From contig NZ_AWUK01000007.1 of the NCBI RefSeq assembly GCF_000499205.1, positions 1-64,000 on the forward strand: DNA of 64,000 nt. Direction: 5' to 3'. This DNA comes from Paenibacillus sp. MAEPY2. Its GTDB lineage: Bacteria > Bacillota > Bacilli > Paenibacillales > Paenibacillaceae. This document shows positions 52,190 to 60,897 of this stretch, in pieces. Position 1 is the stretch's first letter; each line of letters starts with the position of its first letter. The notes under the pieces are model-generated. The model was not told the origin of the DNA. It saw only the letters and a program-made list of their open reading frames with translations, and searched no databases. The position numbers were made by a program, and so were the translations under genes.

Positions 52190-52846
52190 ATGAAAAAAGT
52201 ATGGCAGGTGGTCATCGTAGATATCCACCCCACCAGCATGCTGGGTACGAAATTGATTTTGGAAGAACAACAGGATTTGTTGGTAAGGGGGATGACTTCG
52301 ACCGGGTCCGAAGGTCTTGACCTGGTGAACATTCACCAGCCCGACCTGATTTTGATGGATTATCGGCTTCCTGAGGGTCAGGCGGATCAGTATATTGCCC
52401 AGATGAAAAATCTGTCGGCACATAGTCACATCATCATTCTAACGGACGAGGATAATGTAAAATTATTTCGTCATCTGATCAGTCTTGGTGCTAGTGGTAT
52501 GCTATCCAAACAGGCTTCCCCTAGCCAGCTGATTCATCTGATTTCCGGGCTGCGTGAGGGATGTGTATCCATTCCATTATCCTGGTTGGCCAGTGCGGAG
52601 TGGGCCCAGCCCGTCGAGTCTCCGGCCGAAGAACTTATTGTTGAATTAACAGAAACTGAAACTTTTATTATGGAAAGAATTGTTCAGGGCGTAACCTATG
52701 ATAAAATAGCCAGTGAGATTAATGTTAGCAGACGTTCGATTGATAATTATCTGCGTAAAATATACGTGAAACTGGATGTAAGCAGCAGGGCACAGGCGAT
52801 TGAACGTTACGCTTTATATGCGAGGCAGACCAAAACCGTATCCTGA
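52190..52846 (+). CDS. Orphan NarL/LuxR-family response regulator, ComA-like
   Basis: A 218-residue regulator. The receiver has phospho-acceptor Asp in DLILMDYRLPEG near residue 56, but the acidic pocket is reduced to VIVDIHP with only one aspartate. The LuxR-type HTH is at about 150-205 (LTETETFIMERIVQGVTYDKIASEINVSRRSIDNYLRKIYVKLDVSSRAQAI). It resembles ComA/DegU-type proteins. No kinase is adjacent. AGGGGGAA precedes ATG 52190. Upstream Spo0A-like boxes suggest control at the onset of stationary phase. Confidence 0.8.
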   Translation: MKKVWQVVIVDIHPTSMLGTKLILEEQQDLLVRGMTSTGSEGLDLVNIHQPDLILMDYRLPEGQADQYIAQMKNLSAHSHIIILTDEDNVKLFRHLISLGASGMLSKQASPSQLIHLISGLREGCVSIPLSWLASAEWAQPVESPAEELIVELTETETFIMERIVQGVTYDKIASEINVSRRSIDNYLRKIYVKLDVSSRAQAIERYALYARQTKTVS

Positions 52847-52988
52847 CGAGCATGGTTCCATGAATCTCTATGTACGATGACTCGTCAAGTGCCCGGTTTG
52901 GTCATATTCAGTGTCCAACAGGAATAGGTTGTAGGGGCTACGGACTACGAGCACAGTTCGGATTTAGGGATGAAAGGGGAACGGACCG

Positions 52989-54212
52989 ATGAAATATTTC
53001 TTCGCCTCCCGTACAAACAGGCTTTTGACATCACCGCTAAGGGACATTCGTGAGATGTCTGGCCGGGAGTATTTCATTTCTTTGGCAGAAGAACTGCCTG
53101 CAGAGGAGCTGTTTCCATTCAAACTGCTGGAAGAAGCAGCGGTGTCTGTATTTAGTTCCGGACCCTCCGCGTTGCAGTATGGCGAGCCGGCAGGGTACAG
53201 ACCGTTGAGAGAATGGCTGGACAACGATTGGAATGCGCGTAAGGGCATCCGGACAGTACCAGAGCAGATTCTATTGACCACAGGTACTCAGCAGGCCATC
53301 GATCTTGTGATGCGTTTATTACTTGAACCTGGAGATTCCGTACTGGTTGAGCATCCTACCTCTCCGGGTTGTCTCGAGGTTCTGGAGATGCAGGGTGCCA
53401 AAATCGTACCCGTCACAGGTGATGGGGATGGCATTTTGCCTGACCTTTTGGAGCATCACATGCAGCAGGTGAGACCGAAGCTGCTTTTTGCTGCACCCAG
53501 TTTTTCCAATCCAACCGGCGTGCTGTGGAGCATGGAACGGCGTGAGGCTGTGCTTGATCTGTGCTCACGCTATGGCGTACTGCTTGTGGAGGATGATTCC
53601 TATGGTGAACTTCACTTCGATGGATTGGAGCCGGGAGACTTCTACCGGAAGTATCCTTCCCTCTTTGCGCTGGATACAGCGGATCAGGGTGGACATGTTC
53701 TCTATATTGGTTCGTTTAGCAAAACCGTAGCACCCGCCCTGCGTACAGGTTGGGCTGCCGGACATCCGGCTCTGATCCAGGCTATGGCTTCTGTGAAGCG
53801 AATAGCAGATGGACAGTCCAGCCCAATGAATCAGCGGTTATTATATCAACTGCTTGCTCATTCTCCTTTTAAATGGAGCGATCATCTGTCCATGCTGAAC
53901 CGGGAATACAAGACCAGACTCAAGCTTATGCTCGAATTATTGAAGCGTCCGGGCTGGAAGGGGAGCCAGTACAGCATTCCTGAAGGGGGGATGTATCTGT
54001 GGGTTAAGTTGCCGGATGGATTGGACAGCGGAGCTCTGCTCAAAGCTGCTCTGTTAAAAGGGGTATCCTTTCTTCCAGGCTCTCTGTGCTCCACTGGTGA
54101 GCAGGATCATCGGTACATCCGACTGAACTTCAGCCATCCCGGCCGGGATGAATTGCTGCTTGGCATGAATCTAATTAGTGAGTCCATCACAGAGTTTACA
54201 GCCCGGAGCTAA
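52989..54212 (+). CDS. PLP-dependent class I/II aminotransferase (2-aminoadipate/MocR-type fold)
   Basis: A 407-residue aminotransferase. The PLP lysine is in YIGSFSKTVAPALRTGW near residue 244; LQYGEPAGYRPLREWL, TTGTQQAIDLVMRLLLEPGD and FAAPSFSNPTGVLWS are typical of the group that includes MocR regulators and 2-aminoadipate aminotransferases. No GntR helix-turn-helix precedes the fold, although the first 55 residues are unusual. Substrate unknown. GAAAGGGGAA precedes ATG 52989. Confidence 0.82.
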   Translation: MKYFFASRTNRLLTSPLRDIREMSGREYFISLAEELPAEELFPFKLLEEAAVSVFSSGPSALQYGEPAGYRPLREWLDNDWNARKGIRTVPEQILLTTGTQQAIDLVMRLLLEPGDSVLVEHPTSPGCLEVLEMQGAKIVPVTGDGDGILPDLLEHHMQQVRPKLLFAAPSFSNPTGVLWSMERREAVLDLCSRYGVLLVEDDSYGELHFDGLEPGDFYRKYPSLFALDTADQGGHVLYIGSFSKTVAPALRTGWAAGHPALIQAMASVKRIADGQSSPMNQRLLYQLLAHSPFKWSDHLSMLNREYKTRLKLMLELLKRPGWKGSQYSIPEGGMYLWVKLPDGLDSGALLKAALLKGVSFLPGSLCSTGEQDHRYIRLNFSHPGRDELLLGMNLISESITEFTARS

Positions 54213-54452
54213 ACCGGATATAGGAAAAGATAGAATGTATGGTCAAATTCGCGCCTGGGACCTGAGCCAGCAGAAGTTCCAGGCTGTGAATTTGGAAGCA
54301 AATGTGTTACCCCCAAAGTAATTACGTTATTGCATCCACTAACATTTTTATATATAATATGTATTAATGAGTTGTTGTTTTCTTTATATAAGCTGCATTC
54401 AGTGTAAGTTCAGGAGAAGCACTCATATATTTTAACTAACGGGGGAACGAAC

Positions 54453-55079
54453 ATGTCTAACATTTTATTTGTCAAAGCAAACGACCGTCCTGCAGATCAA
54501 GCAGTCAGCGTACAATTGTACGATGCATTTCTGAGCGCATACAAAGAATCCCACCCAGGTGACACAGTTACCGAACTGGATCTCTACAATACAGATCTTC
54601 CATACTACGGCAACACTGTAATTACTGGTGGCTACAAAGCAGCTAACGGTATCGAAGCAACACCAGAAGAGCAAAAAGCGGCTGCACTGGCTGCACAATT
54701 GCAAGATCAATTTTTGGCTGCAGACAAAGTGGTATTTGCGTTCCCGCTGTGGAACTTCACTGTTCCAGCACCACTGGTGAACTACATTTCCTACCTGAGC
54801 CAAGCTGGTAAAATGTTTAAATACACTGCTGAAGGCCCTGTAGGTCTGGTAGGCGACAAAAAAGTAGCATTGCTGAACGCGCGTGGCGGAGTGTACTCCG
54901 TTGAGCCTATGGCATCCGCTGAAATGTCCGTAAAATATGTAACCAACGTACTGAACTTCTGGGGTATCCAAAACCCTGAATTGGTTATCGTTGAAGGTCA
55001 CAATGCTTCACCTGATCGTTCCCAGGACATCGTGGCAGCAGGTCTGAAATTGGCTTCTGAAGTAGCAGCAAGCTTCTAA
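54453..55079 (+). CDS. azoR: FMN-dependent NADH-azoreductase
   Basis: A 208-residue flavodoxin-fold oxidoreductase of the AzoR family. Motifs include the phosphate-binding N-terminal FVKANDRPADQAVS, FAFPLWNFTVPAPLVNYISYLSQAGKMFKYT near 90-125 and NARGGVYS near 148. These enzymes reduce quinones and azo compounds with NADH, protecting from thiol stress. AACGGGGG precedes ATG 54453; the codon use is strongly biased, suggesting high expression. Confidence 0.92.
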   Translation: MSNILFVKANDRPADQAVSVQLYDAFLSAYKESHPGDTVTELDLYNTDLPYYGNTVITGGYKAANGIEATPEEQKAAALAAQLQDQFLAADKVVFAFPLWNFTVPAPLVNYISYLSQAGKMFKYTAEGPVGLVGDKKVALLNARGGVYSVEPMASAEMSVKYVTNVLNFWGIQNPELVIVEGHNASPDRSQDIVAAGLKLASEVAASF

Positions 55080-55104
55080 TTGCAATTATATATAGAAACA
55101 CGAG

Positions 55105-55142
55105 AAAGCCTGTTATCTCCACGGAGATGACAGGCTTTTTTG
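55105..55142. terminator. Terminator between azoR and the DUF2161 gene
   Basis: AAGCCTGT-ATCTC pairs with GAGAT-ACAGGCTT and is followed by six T. Confidence 0.88.
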
Positions 55143-55171
55143 CATCTTCATTTGCCGGAAGCTGCATTTCC

Positions 55172-56020
55172 TCAGACATTCCTATTATGGTGGATCAGGT
55201 AGGGCTCCATTACTTCCGCAATATGCTCCAGCTCACTATCGTTATGTTGAACCAGAGAAAAATCCGTTTCTAGTTCATTTATACTCCGCTCAATCATATC
55301 ATTATCCTCAAGCATGTGAGCATGCTCGGTCAGGGCTTGCACACCCTTAATCGTCAGCACATATCGTCCACGGGATAGCCGCTCGAACCAGCCATAATAA
55401 TTTTTTTGCAGTATGGCCGCAGCGGACCCCACGCTTGTCTGTTTGGCGAGAGAGGCCGGGGAGGCTTCTCCCTGAGCGCGAAGAGCAGAAGCCACACGTA
55501 ATGCCTTTTCCCTGTATGCGGTAACCAGCTGTCTGCGTGTGCTTCCTCCCGTGTTGTAGTCACCACTGCGCTCGTCAAATTCCTTCAGCAGTCGTTGCCG
55601 TCGGATACTACCCTTACGGACACCGGTGCTGCCACCCAGATCATGAACTTGGGCAGCAGGTTCGCACAGCACATCAATCAGTGGGGATTTGGTTTTGTAA
55701 AACGTGACAGTTATAAGTCCCAGTCCAAGTTGTCTGCACAGTGCAGACAATTCTCCCCAGCGCTGGTTCACGGCGCCACGCTTGCTGCGGTTCCGCTCAA
55801 CAGCCAGATACACGAAGGGGCTGAGCTTCAGGCGCTGCATTCCCTGCAGCAAAAGGGACAGATTGAATGTTTTTTTCATCTCCACAATGAGTGGCTCATT
55901 CTGATCCGATCTGACTCCAACCAGGTCACAATGTTTGACTTCAGCCTTCACGTCGTAGCCGCGTCGTTCGAAAAAAGCCTTTACAGGTGAATATAACTCC
56001 GTTTCGTACTTTACCGCCAT
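55172..56020 (-). CDS. DUF2161 family putative PD-(D/E)XK phosphodiesterase
   Basis: A 282-residue protein. The N-terminal 110 residues show a nuclease-like core: KHCDLVGVRSDQNEPLIVEMKKT, with Asp near 32 and E-x-K near 47-49, matching the D...ExK arrangement of PD-(D/E)XK enzymes. A basic middle part and a winged-helix-like C-terminal region (TSVGSAAAILQKNYYGWFERLSRGRYVLTIKG) follow. DNA cleavage or processing is inferred; no partner genes point to restriction or defence. AAAGGAGCAG precedes ATG 56020. Confidence 0.78.
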   Translation of the reverse strand: MAVKYETELYSPVKAFFERRGYDVKAEVKHCDLVGVRSDQNEPLIVEMKKTFNLSLLLQGMQRLKLSPFVYLAVERNRSKRGAVNQRWGELSALCRQLGLGLITVTFYKTKSPLIDVLCEPAAQVHDLGGSTGVRKGSIRRQRLLKEFDERSGDYNTGGSTRRQLVTAYREKALRVASALRAQGEASPASLAKQTSVGSAAAILQKNYYGWFERLSRGRYVLTIKGVQALTEHAHMLEDNDMIERSINELETDFSLVQHNDSELEHIAEVMEPYLIHHNRNV

Positions 56021-56303
56021 CGTTTCTGCTCCTTTCCTGAAGTGGCTCTTCTCTGGCCATGTATTGTCCCATTTTGTGAATTTAGAACCTTCATTATATC
56101 ATATCCATGCTTTTTTTTCTGAGTGCACAAGATGTCTGATAGAACAGGGAAAGCCTCAAATTCAGAGTCGCAAATTGAAAAAAAGAGGTCAACTTATCCG
56201 ATTTGCCGCATAGGTATGTAATACACTTTTCACAACAATAACTGATGTTTGGACAGAAGGTGGCGGGACTTATCCGGACCGCAAGATTGGTATTCAAGCA
56301 GAA

Positions 56304-56333
56304 GCATAAATTCTATTGATTTCTTCATACCAT
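56304..56333 (+). promoter_or_regulatory. Candidate sigma-E promoter of prkA
   Basis: GCATAAA (56304-56310) and CATACCAT (56326-56333) with a 15-base spacer resemble the mother-cell sigma-E pattern (KMATATT / CATACAHT). It is about 50 bases before prkA, which is sigma-E dependent in B. subtilis. The rest of the 56021-56381 gap shows nothing clear. Confidence 0.5.
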
Positions 56334-56381
56334 TCGGAATGGTTGACAATCACACTAAAGGAGCCATGGGAGGTACCAAGC

Positions 56382-58277
56382 ATGAATATTTTTGAACGCG
56401 TTGCGGAACATCGGGCAGAAAGTGACCGTTTATCATGGAACGGGACATTTGAAGATTATATTGCACTGCTGAGAGAGGACCCGACTCCGGCAATGACGGC
56501 TCACGCTCGAGTGTACCAGATGATTGAATCGTTTGGCGTGGAAGAAGTGGGGGGGCACAAACGATACAAGTTTTTTGAACAGGAGATTTTTGGACTGGAT
56601 CGGTCCATTGAAAAACTGGTGGAAGAATATTTTCACTCGGCAGCACGCCGTCTGGATGTACGCAAACGGATTCTGCTGTTAATGGGTCCGGTCAGCGGAG
56701 GAAAGTCAACACTGGTAACGCTGCTAAAACGTGGACTTGAACAATTTTCCCGGACAGAAAAGGGCGCCGTATACGCCATTGACGGATGCCCGATGCATGA
56801 AGAGCCCCTGCATCTGATTCCGCTGGAGCTTCGTCCCGAAGTGGAGAAGGAGATCGGTGTCCGTATTGAGGGCAATCTCTGCCCATCATGCCAGATGCGT
56901 CTTCGGACCGAATATGGCGGTGATATCAGCAAGGTGCGAGTGGAACGGGTCATCATTTCCGAGGATAACCGGGTGGGAATCGGAACATTCAGTCCGTCTG
57001 ATCCCAAATCACAGGATATTGCCGATCTGACCGGTAGTATCGACTTCTCAACCATTACCGAATTCGGCTCCGAGTCCGATCCGCGTGCCTATCGTTTTGA
57101 CGGAGAATTGAATAAGGCCAACCGTGGATTGATGGAATTTCAGGAGATGCTTAAATGTGATGAGAAGTTTCTGTGGAACCTGTTATCCCTGACACAGGAG
57201 GGTAACTTCAAAGCAGGCCGATTTGCCTTGATCAGTGCGGATGAAATGATTGTGGCGCATACGAATGAATCCGAGTACAAGTCGTTTATTTCCAACAAAA
57301 AGAATGAAGCTTTGCAATCCCGGATGATCGTCATGCCGATTCCCTACAATCTGAAGGTCTCCGAGGAAGAGAAGATATACAGCAAGCTCATTCAGCAAAG
57401 TGACATGAAGCATGTCCATATTGCACCGCATGCCCTGCGGACTGCAGCCATTTTTTCCATACTTACCCGCCTGAAGGAAACGAAGAAACAAGGTATGGAT
57501 TTGGTCAAAAAAATGCGGATGTATGACGGTGAGGAAGTCGAAGGGTACAAAGAAGCTGATCTGCGTGAGATGCAAAATGAATATTTGGATGAAGGCATGT
57601 CGGGCATTGATCCGCGTTATGTCATCAACCGGATATCCAGTGCTTTGATTAAGCAAAATCTTCAGTGCATTAACGCGCTGGATATACTCCGGGCAATCAA
57701 GGATGGTCTGGATCAGCATGCTTCAATTACAAAAGATGAACGTGAGCGTTATCTGAACTTTATTGCTCTGGCACGTAAAGAATATGATGAATTGGCGAAG
57801 AAAGAAGTGCAGAAAGCATTTGTCTACTCGTTTGAAGAGTCGGCCAGAACGCTGTTCGAAAATTACCTCGATAATATCGAGGCATTCTGCAACTGGTCTA
57901 AAATTCGTGATCCACTGACGGATGAGGAGATGGACCCGGATGAGCGCTTAATGCGTTCGATTGAGGAGCAGATCGGTATTTCCGAAAATGCCAAAAAGGC
58001 ATTCAGGGAAGAGATATTGATCCGCATCTCGGCTTATTCCCGCAAGGAACGGAAGTTCGAATACAGCAGTCATGATCGTCTGCGTGAAGCGATTGAGAAG
58101 AAACTGTTCACTGACCTGAAGGACATTGTTAAGATCACAACTTCAACAAAGACACCAGATGCAACGCAACTCAAACGAATGAATGAAGTGATTAAACGGT
58201 TGATTGAAGAACATGGCTACACCGCAGCCAGTGCCAATGAATTGCTCCGTTATGTGGGCAGTCTGTTGAATCGCTAA
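56382..58277 (+). CDS. prkA: PrkA AAA+ serine kinase/protease-like protein
   Basis: A 631-residue protein, the same length as B. subtilis PrkA. Walker A is LMGPVSGGKSTLV near residue 105; a zinc-type cluster CPMHEEPL ... LCPSCQMRL lies near 135-175; the C-terminal third is the PrkA kinase-like domain. It acts during sporulation and stress; recent work on B. subtilis reports ATP-dependent protease activity. ATG 56382 follows GGGAGG. The usual neighbours yeaH/yhbH and spoVR are not adjacent; a globin sensor follows instead. Confidence 0.93.
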   Translation: MNIFERVAEHRAESDRLSWNGTFEDYIALLREDPTPAMTAHARVYQMIESFGVEEVGGHKRYKFFEQEIFGLDRSIEKLVEEYFHSAARRLDVRKRILLLMGPVSGGKSTLVTLLKRGLEQFSRTEKGAVYAIDGCPMHEEPLHLIPLELRPEVEKEIGVRIEGNLCPSCQMRLRTEYGGDISKVRVERVIISEDNRVGIGTFSPSDPKSQDIADLTGSIDFSTITEFGSESDPRAYRFDGELNKANRGLMEFQEMLKCDEKFLWNLLSLTQEGNFKAGRFALISADEMIVAHTNESEYKSFISNKKNEALQSRMIVMPIPYNLKVSEEEKIYSKLIQQSDMKHVHIAPHALRTAAIFSILTRLKETKKQGMDLVKKMRMYDGEEVEGYKEADLREMQNEYLDEGMSGIDPRYVINRISSALIKQNLQCINALDILRAIKDGLDQHASITKDERERYLNFIALARKEYDELAKKEVQKAFVYSFEESARTLFENYLDNIEAFCNWSKIRDPLTDEEMDPDERLMRSIEEQIGISENAKKAFREEILIRISAYSRKERKFEYSSHDRLREAIEKKLFTDLKDIVKITTSTKTPDATQLKRMNEVIKRLIEEHGYTAASANELLRYVGSLLNR

Positions 58278-58302
58278 TCTGCAACAACCATTCCGAATCA
58301 GG

Positions 58303-58354
58303 CTCCTGATGCCTGTTGTGAGGCTCCTTCACAGCAGGGTCAGGGGTCTTTTTA
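58303..58354 (+). terminator. Terminator after prkA
   Basis: CCTGA-CCTG-TGTGA pairs with TCACA-CAGG-TCAGG and is followed by TCTTTTT. Confidence 0.82.
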
Positions 58355-58520
58355 TATGCGGAAACGCACAATTGGAGGCTAATAAACTGACAAAGAAGGT
58401 CAATTTCATGACAAATAGTTCTTAGGGTATATGTAAAATTAGGTCGTTTAGTCTATAATCGATACAGATATTTACAATTTATTATTTTTTGTGGTTATTA
58501 AGGAGCTGACAGAACTAGTT

Positions 58521-59525
58521 ATGAATATTGCTATATCAAGACAACAACAACTTGATTATATTGGATTGACCGCCGAAGATCTGCAATTGCTTGCTGATCA
58601 TCGACCTGCGTTTGTGAAAGTCGTTGATGAAGTGGTGGACCACTTCTACAATCATGTGGGTAATTATCCGAATTTGGTCGATCTGATTGCCCGCTTCTCT
58701 TCCATTGATCGGTTGAAAGAAACACAAAAGCAATACTGGTTATCGATGACCGATGGTGTGGTTGATGATGCATATATTGAACAGCGAATTGCAATCGGAT
58801 TAGTCCATTCCCGCATTGGTTTGTCCGAAGATTATTATCTGGGCACGTATATGGTTTACCTCGATATTGCAACAAGCATATTCCAGCAAGTTATCCCTGA
58901 GAGCTGGCATTTGGTCATTCAGGCACTAAGTAAAATGTTCAATCTTGATTCACAGCTTGTATTGGAGGCTTACGAGAAGAAGGAAAAGGAAAAGTTAAAT
59001 CAACTGGCTGAAGATCAGCAGCACACTTTGCTGGCGATTACACAGATTACCCAGCAGCTGACGGGTATGATCAGTGAATTGAACGAAAATGCTCAGGCCA
59101 TCTCGGATGTCGCCAGGGAAACAGCAGCCTCCCAGGATCAGGCCAACGGGCTACTGGGAGAGCTAACTAAAGAAATTCATCAGATTGGTAAAATGGGTGA
59201 GCTTATTCGCGAAATCTCGGATCAGAGTCATCTCGTGGGCTTGAATGCTGCCATTGAGGCTGCGCATGCAGGAGAATTTGGACGAGGATTCGAGGTGGTT
59301 GCCAGCGAGGTTCGCAAACTTGCGGCTAGTTCCCGTGAGGCTCAAGGACAAATCCAGTCGAACCTGGCACAGATCATGAAAAAGCTGAGCAGTGTTCAAC
59401 AAGAGTCGAAGCACACAGCTTCAGGGGCAAGGCGTCAGGCATCCCGTTCAGAAGAGCTTGCGGTTTTTGCTACCACTATGGAGAAACTGGCACTTGATCT
59501 AAGGAAATTGGATCATCAAGAATAG
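58521..59525 (+). CDS. Globin-coupled sensor with methyl-accepting-type signalling domain (HemAT-like)
   Basis: A 334-residue soluble protein. Residues 1-165 are a protoglobin domain, with the proximal haem His in [20 protein letters not shown] near 100. A coiled linker leads to a chemoreceptor signalling hairpin ([43 protein letters not shown], about 225-270). It is about 100 residues shorter than B. subtilis HemAT. Expected to sense O2 through haem. ATG 58521 is about 12 bases after AAGGAG; GTG 58491 would add ten residues but lacks a site. TATAAT at 58454-58459 may be the -10 element. Confidence 0.85.
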   Translation: MNIAISRQQQLDYIGLTAEDLQLLADHRPAFVKVVDEVVDHFYNHVGNYPNLVDLIARFSSIDRLKETQKQYWLSMTDGVVDDAYIEQRIAIGLVHSRIGLSEDYYLGTYMVYLDIATSIFQQVIPESWHLVIQALSKMFNLDSQLVLEAYEKKEKEKLNQLAEDQQHTLLAITQITQQLTGMISELNENAQAISDVARETAASQDQANGLLGELTKEIHQIGKMGELIREISDQSHLVGLNAAIEAAHAGEFGRGFEVVASEVRKLAASSREAQGQIQSNLAQIMKKLSSVQQESKHTASGARRQASRSEELAVFATTMEKLALDLRKLDHQE

Positions 59526-59654
59526 CCGGTAACACTGGCTGGAAGCTGTGATACCGTTTCTGGCTGTTTTAAGCTATAATGGGTAGACAAACCTGCCGAT
59601 GTTATAGTGAATGCAGCCGGAGACAGGGGATTTGAAAGAGGTTGAGGTGATCAG

Positions 59655-60659
59655 GTGGCTTCTATCCATGATGTGGCCAAAGAGGCGGGCGTATCTGTTG
59701 CAACCGTTTCCAAAGTGCTGAACGATTATCCCGATGTAAGTGACAAAACTCGCAAAAAAGTCAATATAGCCATCGAACTATTGAAATATCAACCGAATGT
59801 GGTTGCACGTGGACTTGTAAAACGCCGTTCTTGGACGGTAGGTGTATTATTGACGGTCCCTTTTACCAATCCGTTTGTCTCAGAGTTGCTTGAAGGCATC
59901 AAAACAGCGCTTGAAAACAGCGGATACGATCTTGTTCGGTTATCTACACGTTTTGATGATCCGACGTACTCGTTTATCAAACATTGCCGCAGTCGAAATG
60001 TGGATGGCGTGGTTGTTTTCGGGGAAGGAAGAGACAATAAGAGTATTCAGGAATTGGTCACAGCGGAGATTCCGACGATGTTTATTGATACCGATCTGTT
60101 TGGCAAGCGGGCAGGATACATAACGACGGATAATGCAAATGCCATTGCCATGAGTGTGAAGCATTTGCATGAACTGGGTCACCAGAAAATTGCTTATATT
60201 TCGGGTACACTTGGACCTGCCGTAGCCAACCTTCGACTGGATGGATATCGGGAAGGATTGCGTGTCTGCGGTATTCCATATTCAACGGTGTATCTGGAGG
60301 TCTGCGACTATTCTTTCGATGGTGGCAGTAAGGCAGCTCGCCGATTGCTTGCATTGAAGGACCAGCCTACGGGAATTGTGTGTGCTTCAGACATGTCTGC
60401 TTTCGGTGCAATTCACGAAATTGAGAAGCATGGTTTACGGGTGCCGGAGGATGTATCGGTTGTCGGTTTTGATAACACTTATTATGCGGAAGTGTTCAAA
60501 CCGGGTTTAACTACGATCAATCAAAACATTCATTCCATTGGGATCAAATCAATTGAATATCTGATTGCCATGATTGAGAATCCTGCATATACTCCACCAG
60601 TCATTACGGAGCCATCCAATCTGGTGATCCGTCAAACGACTGCACCTGTGAACGGGTAA
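59655..60659 (+). CDS. LacI-family transcriptional regulator
   Basis: A 334-residue LacI/GalR regulator: HTH and hinge in residues 1-60 (ASIHDVAKEAGVSVATVSKVLNDYPDVSDKTR; NVVARGLVKRRSWTVG), then a sugar-binding-like effector domain (VDGVVVFGEG, GHQKIAYISGT, VPEDVSVVGFDNTYYAEVFKPGLTTI). The target is unknown; the following YesN/YesM-type pair suggests a sugar locus to the right. GTG 59655 follows GAGGTGAT. Confidence 0.87.
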   Translation: MASIHDVAKEAGVSVATVSKVLNDYPDVSDKTRKKVNIAIELLKYQPNVVARGLVKRRSWTVGVLLTVPFTNPFVSELLEGIKTALENSGYDLVRLSTRFDDPTYSFIKHCRSRNVDGVVVFGEGRDNKSIQELVTAEIPTMFIDTDLFGKRAGYITTDNANAIAMSVKHLHELGHQKIAYISGTLGPAVANLRLDGYREGLRVCGIPYSTVYLEVCDYSFDGGSKAARRLLALKDQPTGIVCASDMSAFGAIHEIEKHGLRVPEDVSVVGFDNTYYAEVFKPGLTTINQNIHSIGIKSIEYLIAMIENPAYTPPVITEPSNLVIRQTTAPVNG

Positions 60660-60672
60660 AAGTCCTGAAACC

Positions 60673-60700
60673 AGCACAGCCTATGGGCTGTGCTTTTTTT
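60673..60700 (+). terminator. Terminator after the second LacI gene
   Basis: AGCACAGCC pairs with GGCTGTGCT and is followed by seven T. Confidence 0.9.
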
Positions 60701-60826
60701 GGTATGCTATTCATACTAAGAAATAACGGATATCAGAAGTTGTTGTGCATAGCATGCAGGAAAAGCTGTTGACTTTTTGCAACACAGACCTTAACAATAA
60801 AAGGAAGAATAATACAAAAAAAATTA

Positions 60827-60840
60827 TGTAATCGCTTTCT
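60827..60840 (+). promoter_or_regulatory. cre-like catabolite repression site
   Basis: TGTAATCGCTTTCT matches the CcpA consensus TGWNANCGNTNWCA at 13 of 14 positions, 58 bases before the YesN-type gene. Confidence 0.5.
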
Positions 60841-60897
60841 TTTTGCTAATGAATAGAAGAACACTCCAATTGTCATTCAATGGGAAGGGTGATGGGC

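Noticed and set aside
55172..56020. Restriction or defence nuclease
   Set aside because: The PD-(D/E)XK-like core is plausible, but no methylase, helicase or other defence gene is adjacent and the family is widespread as a single gene.
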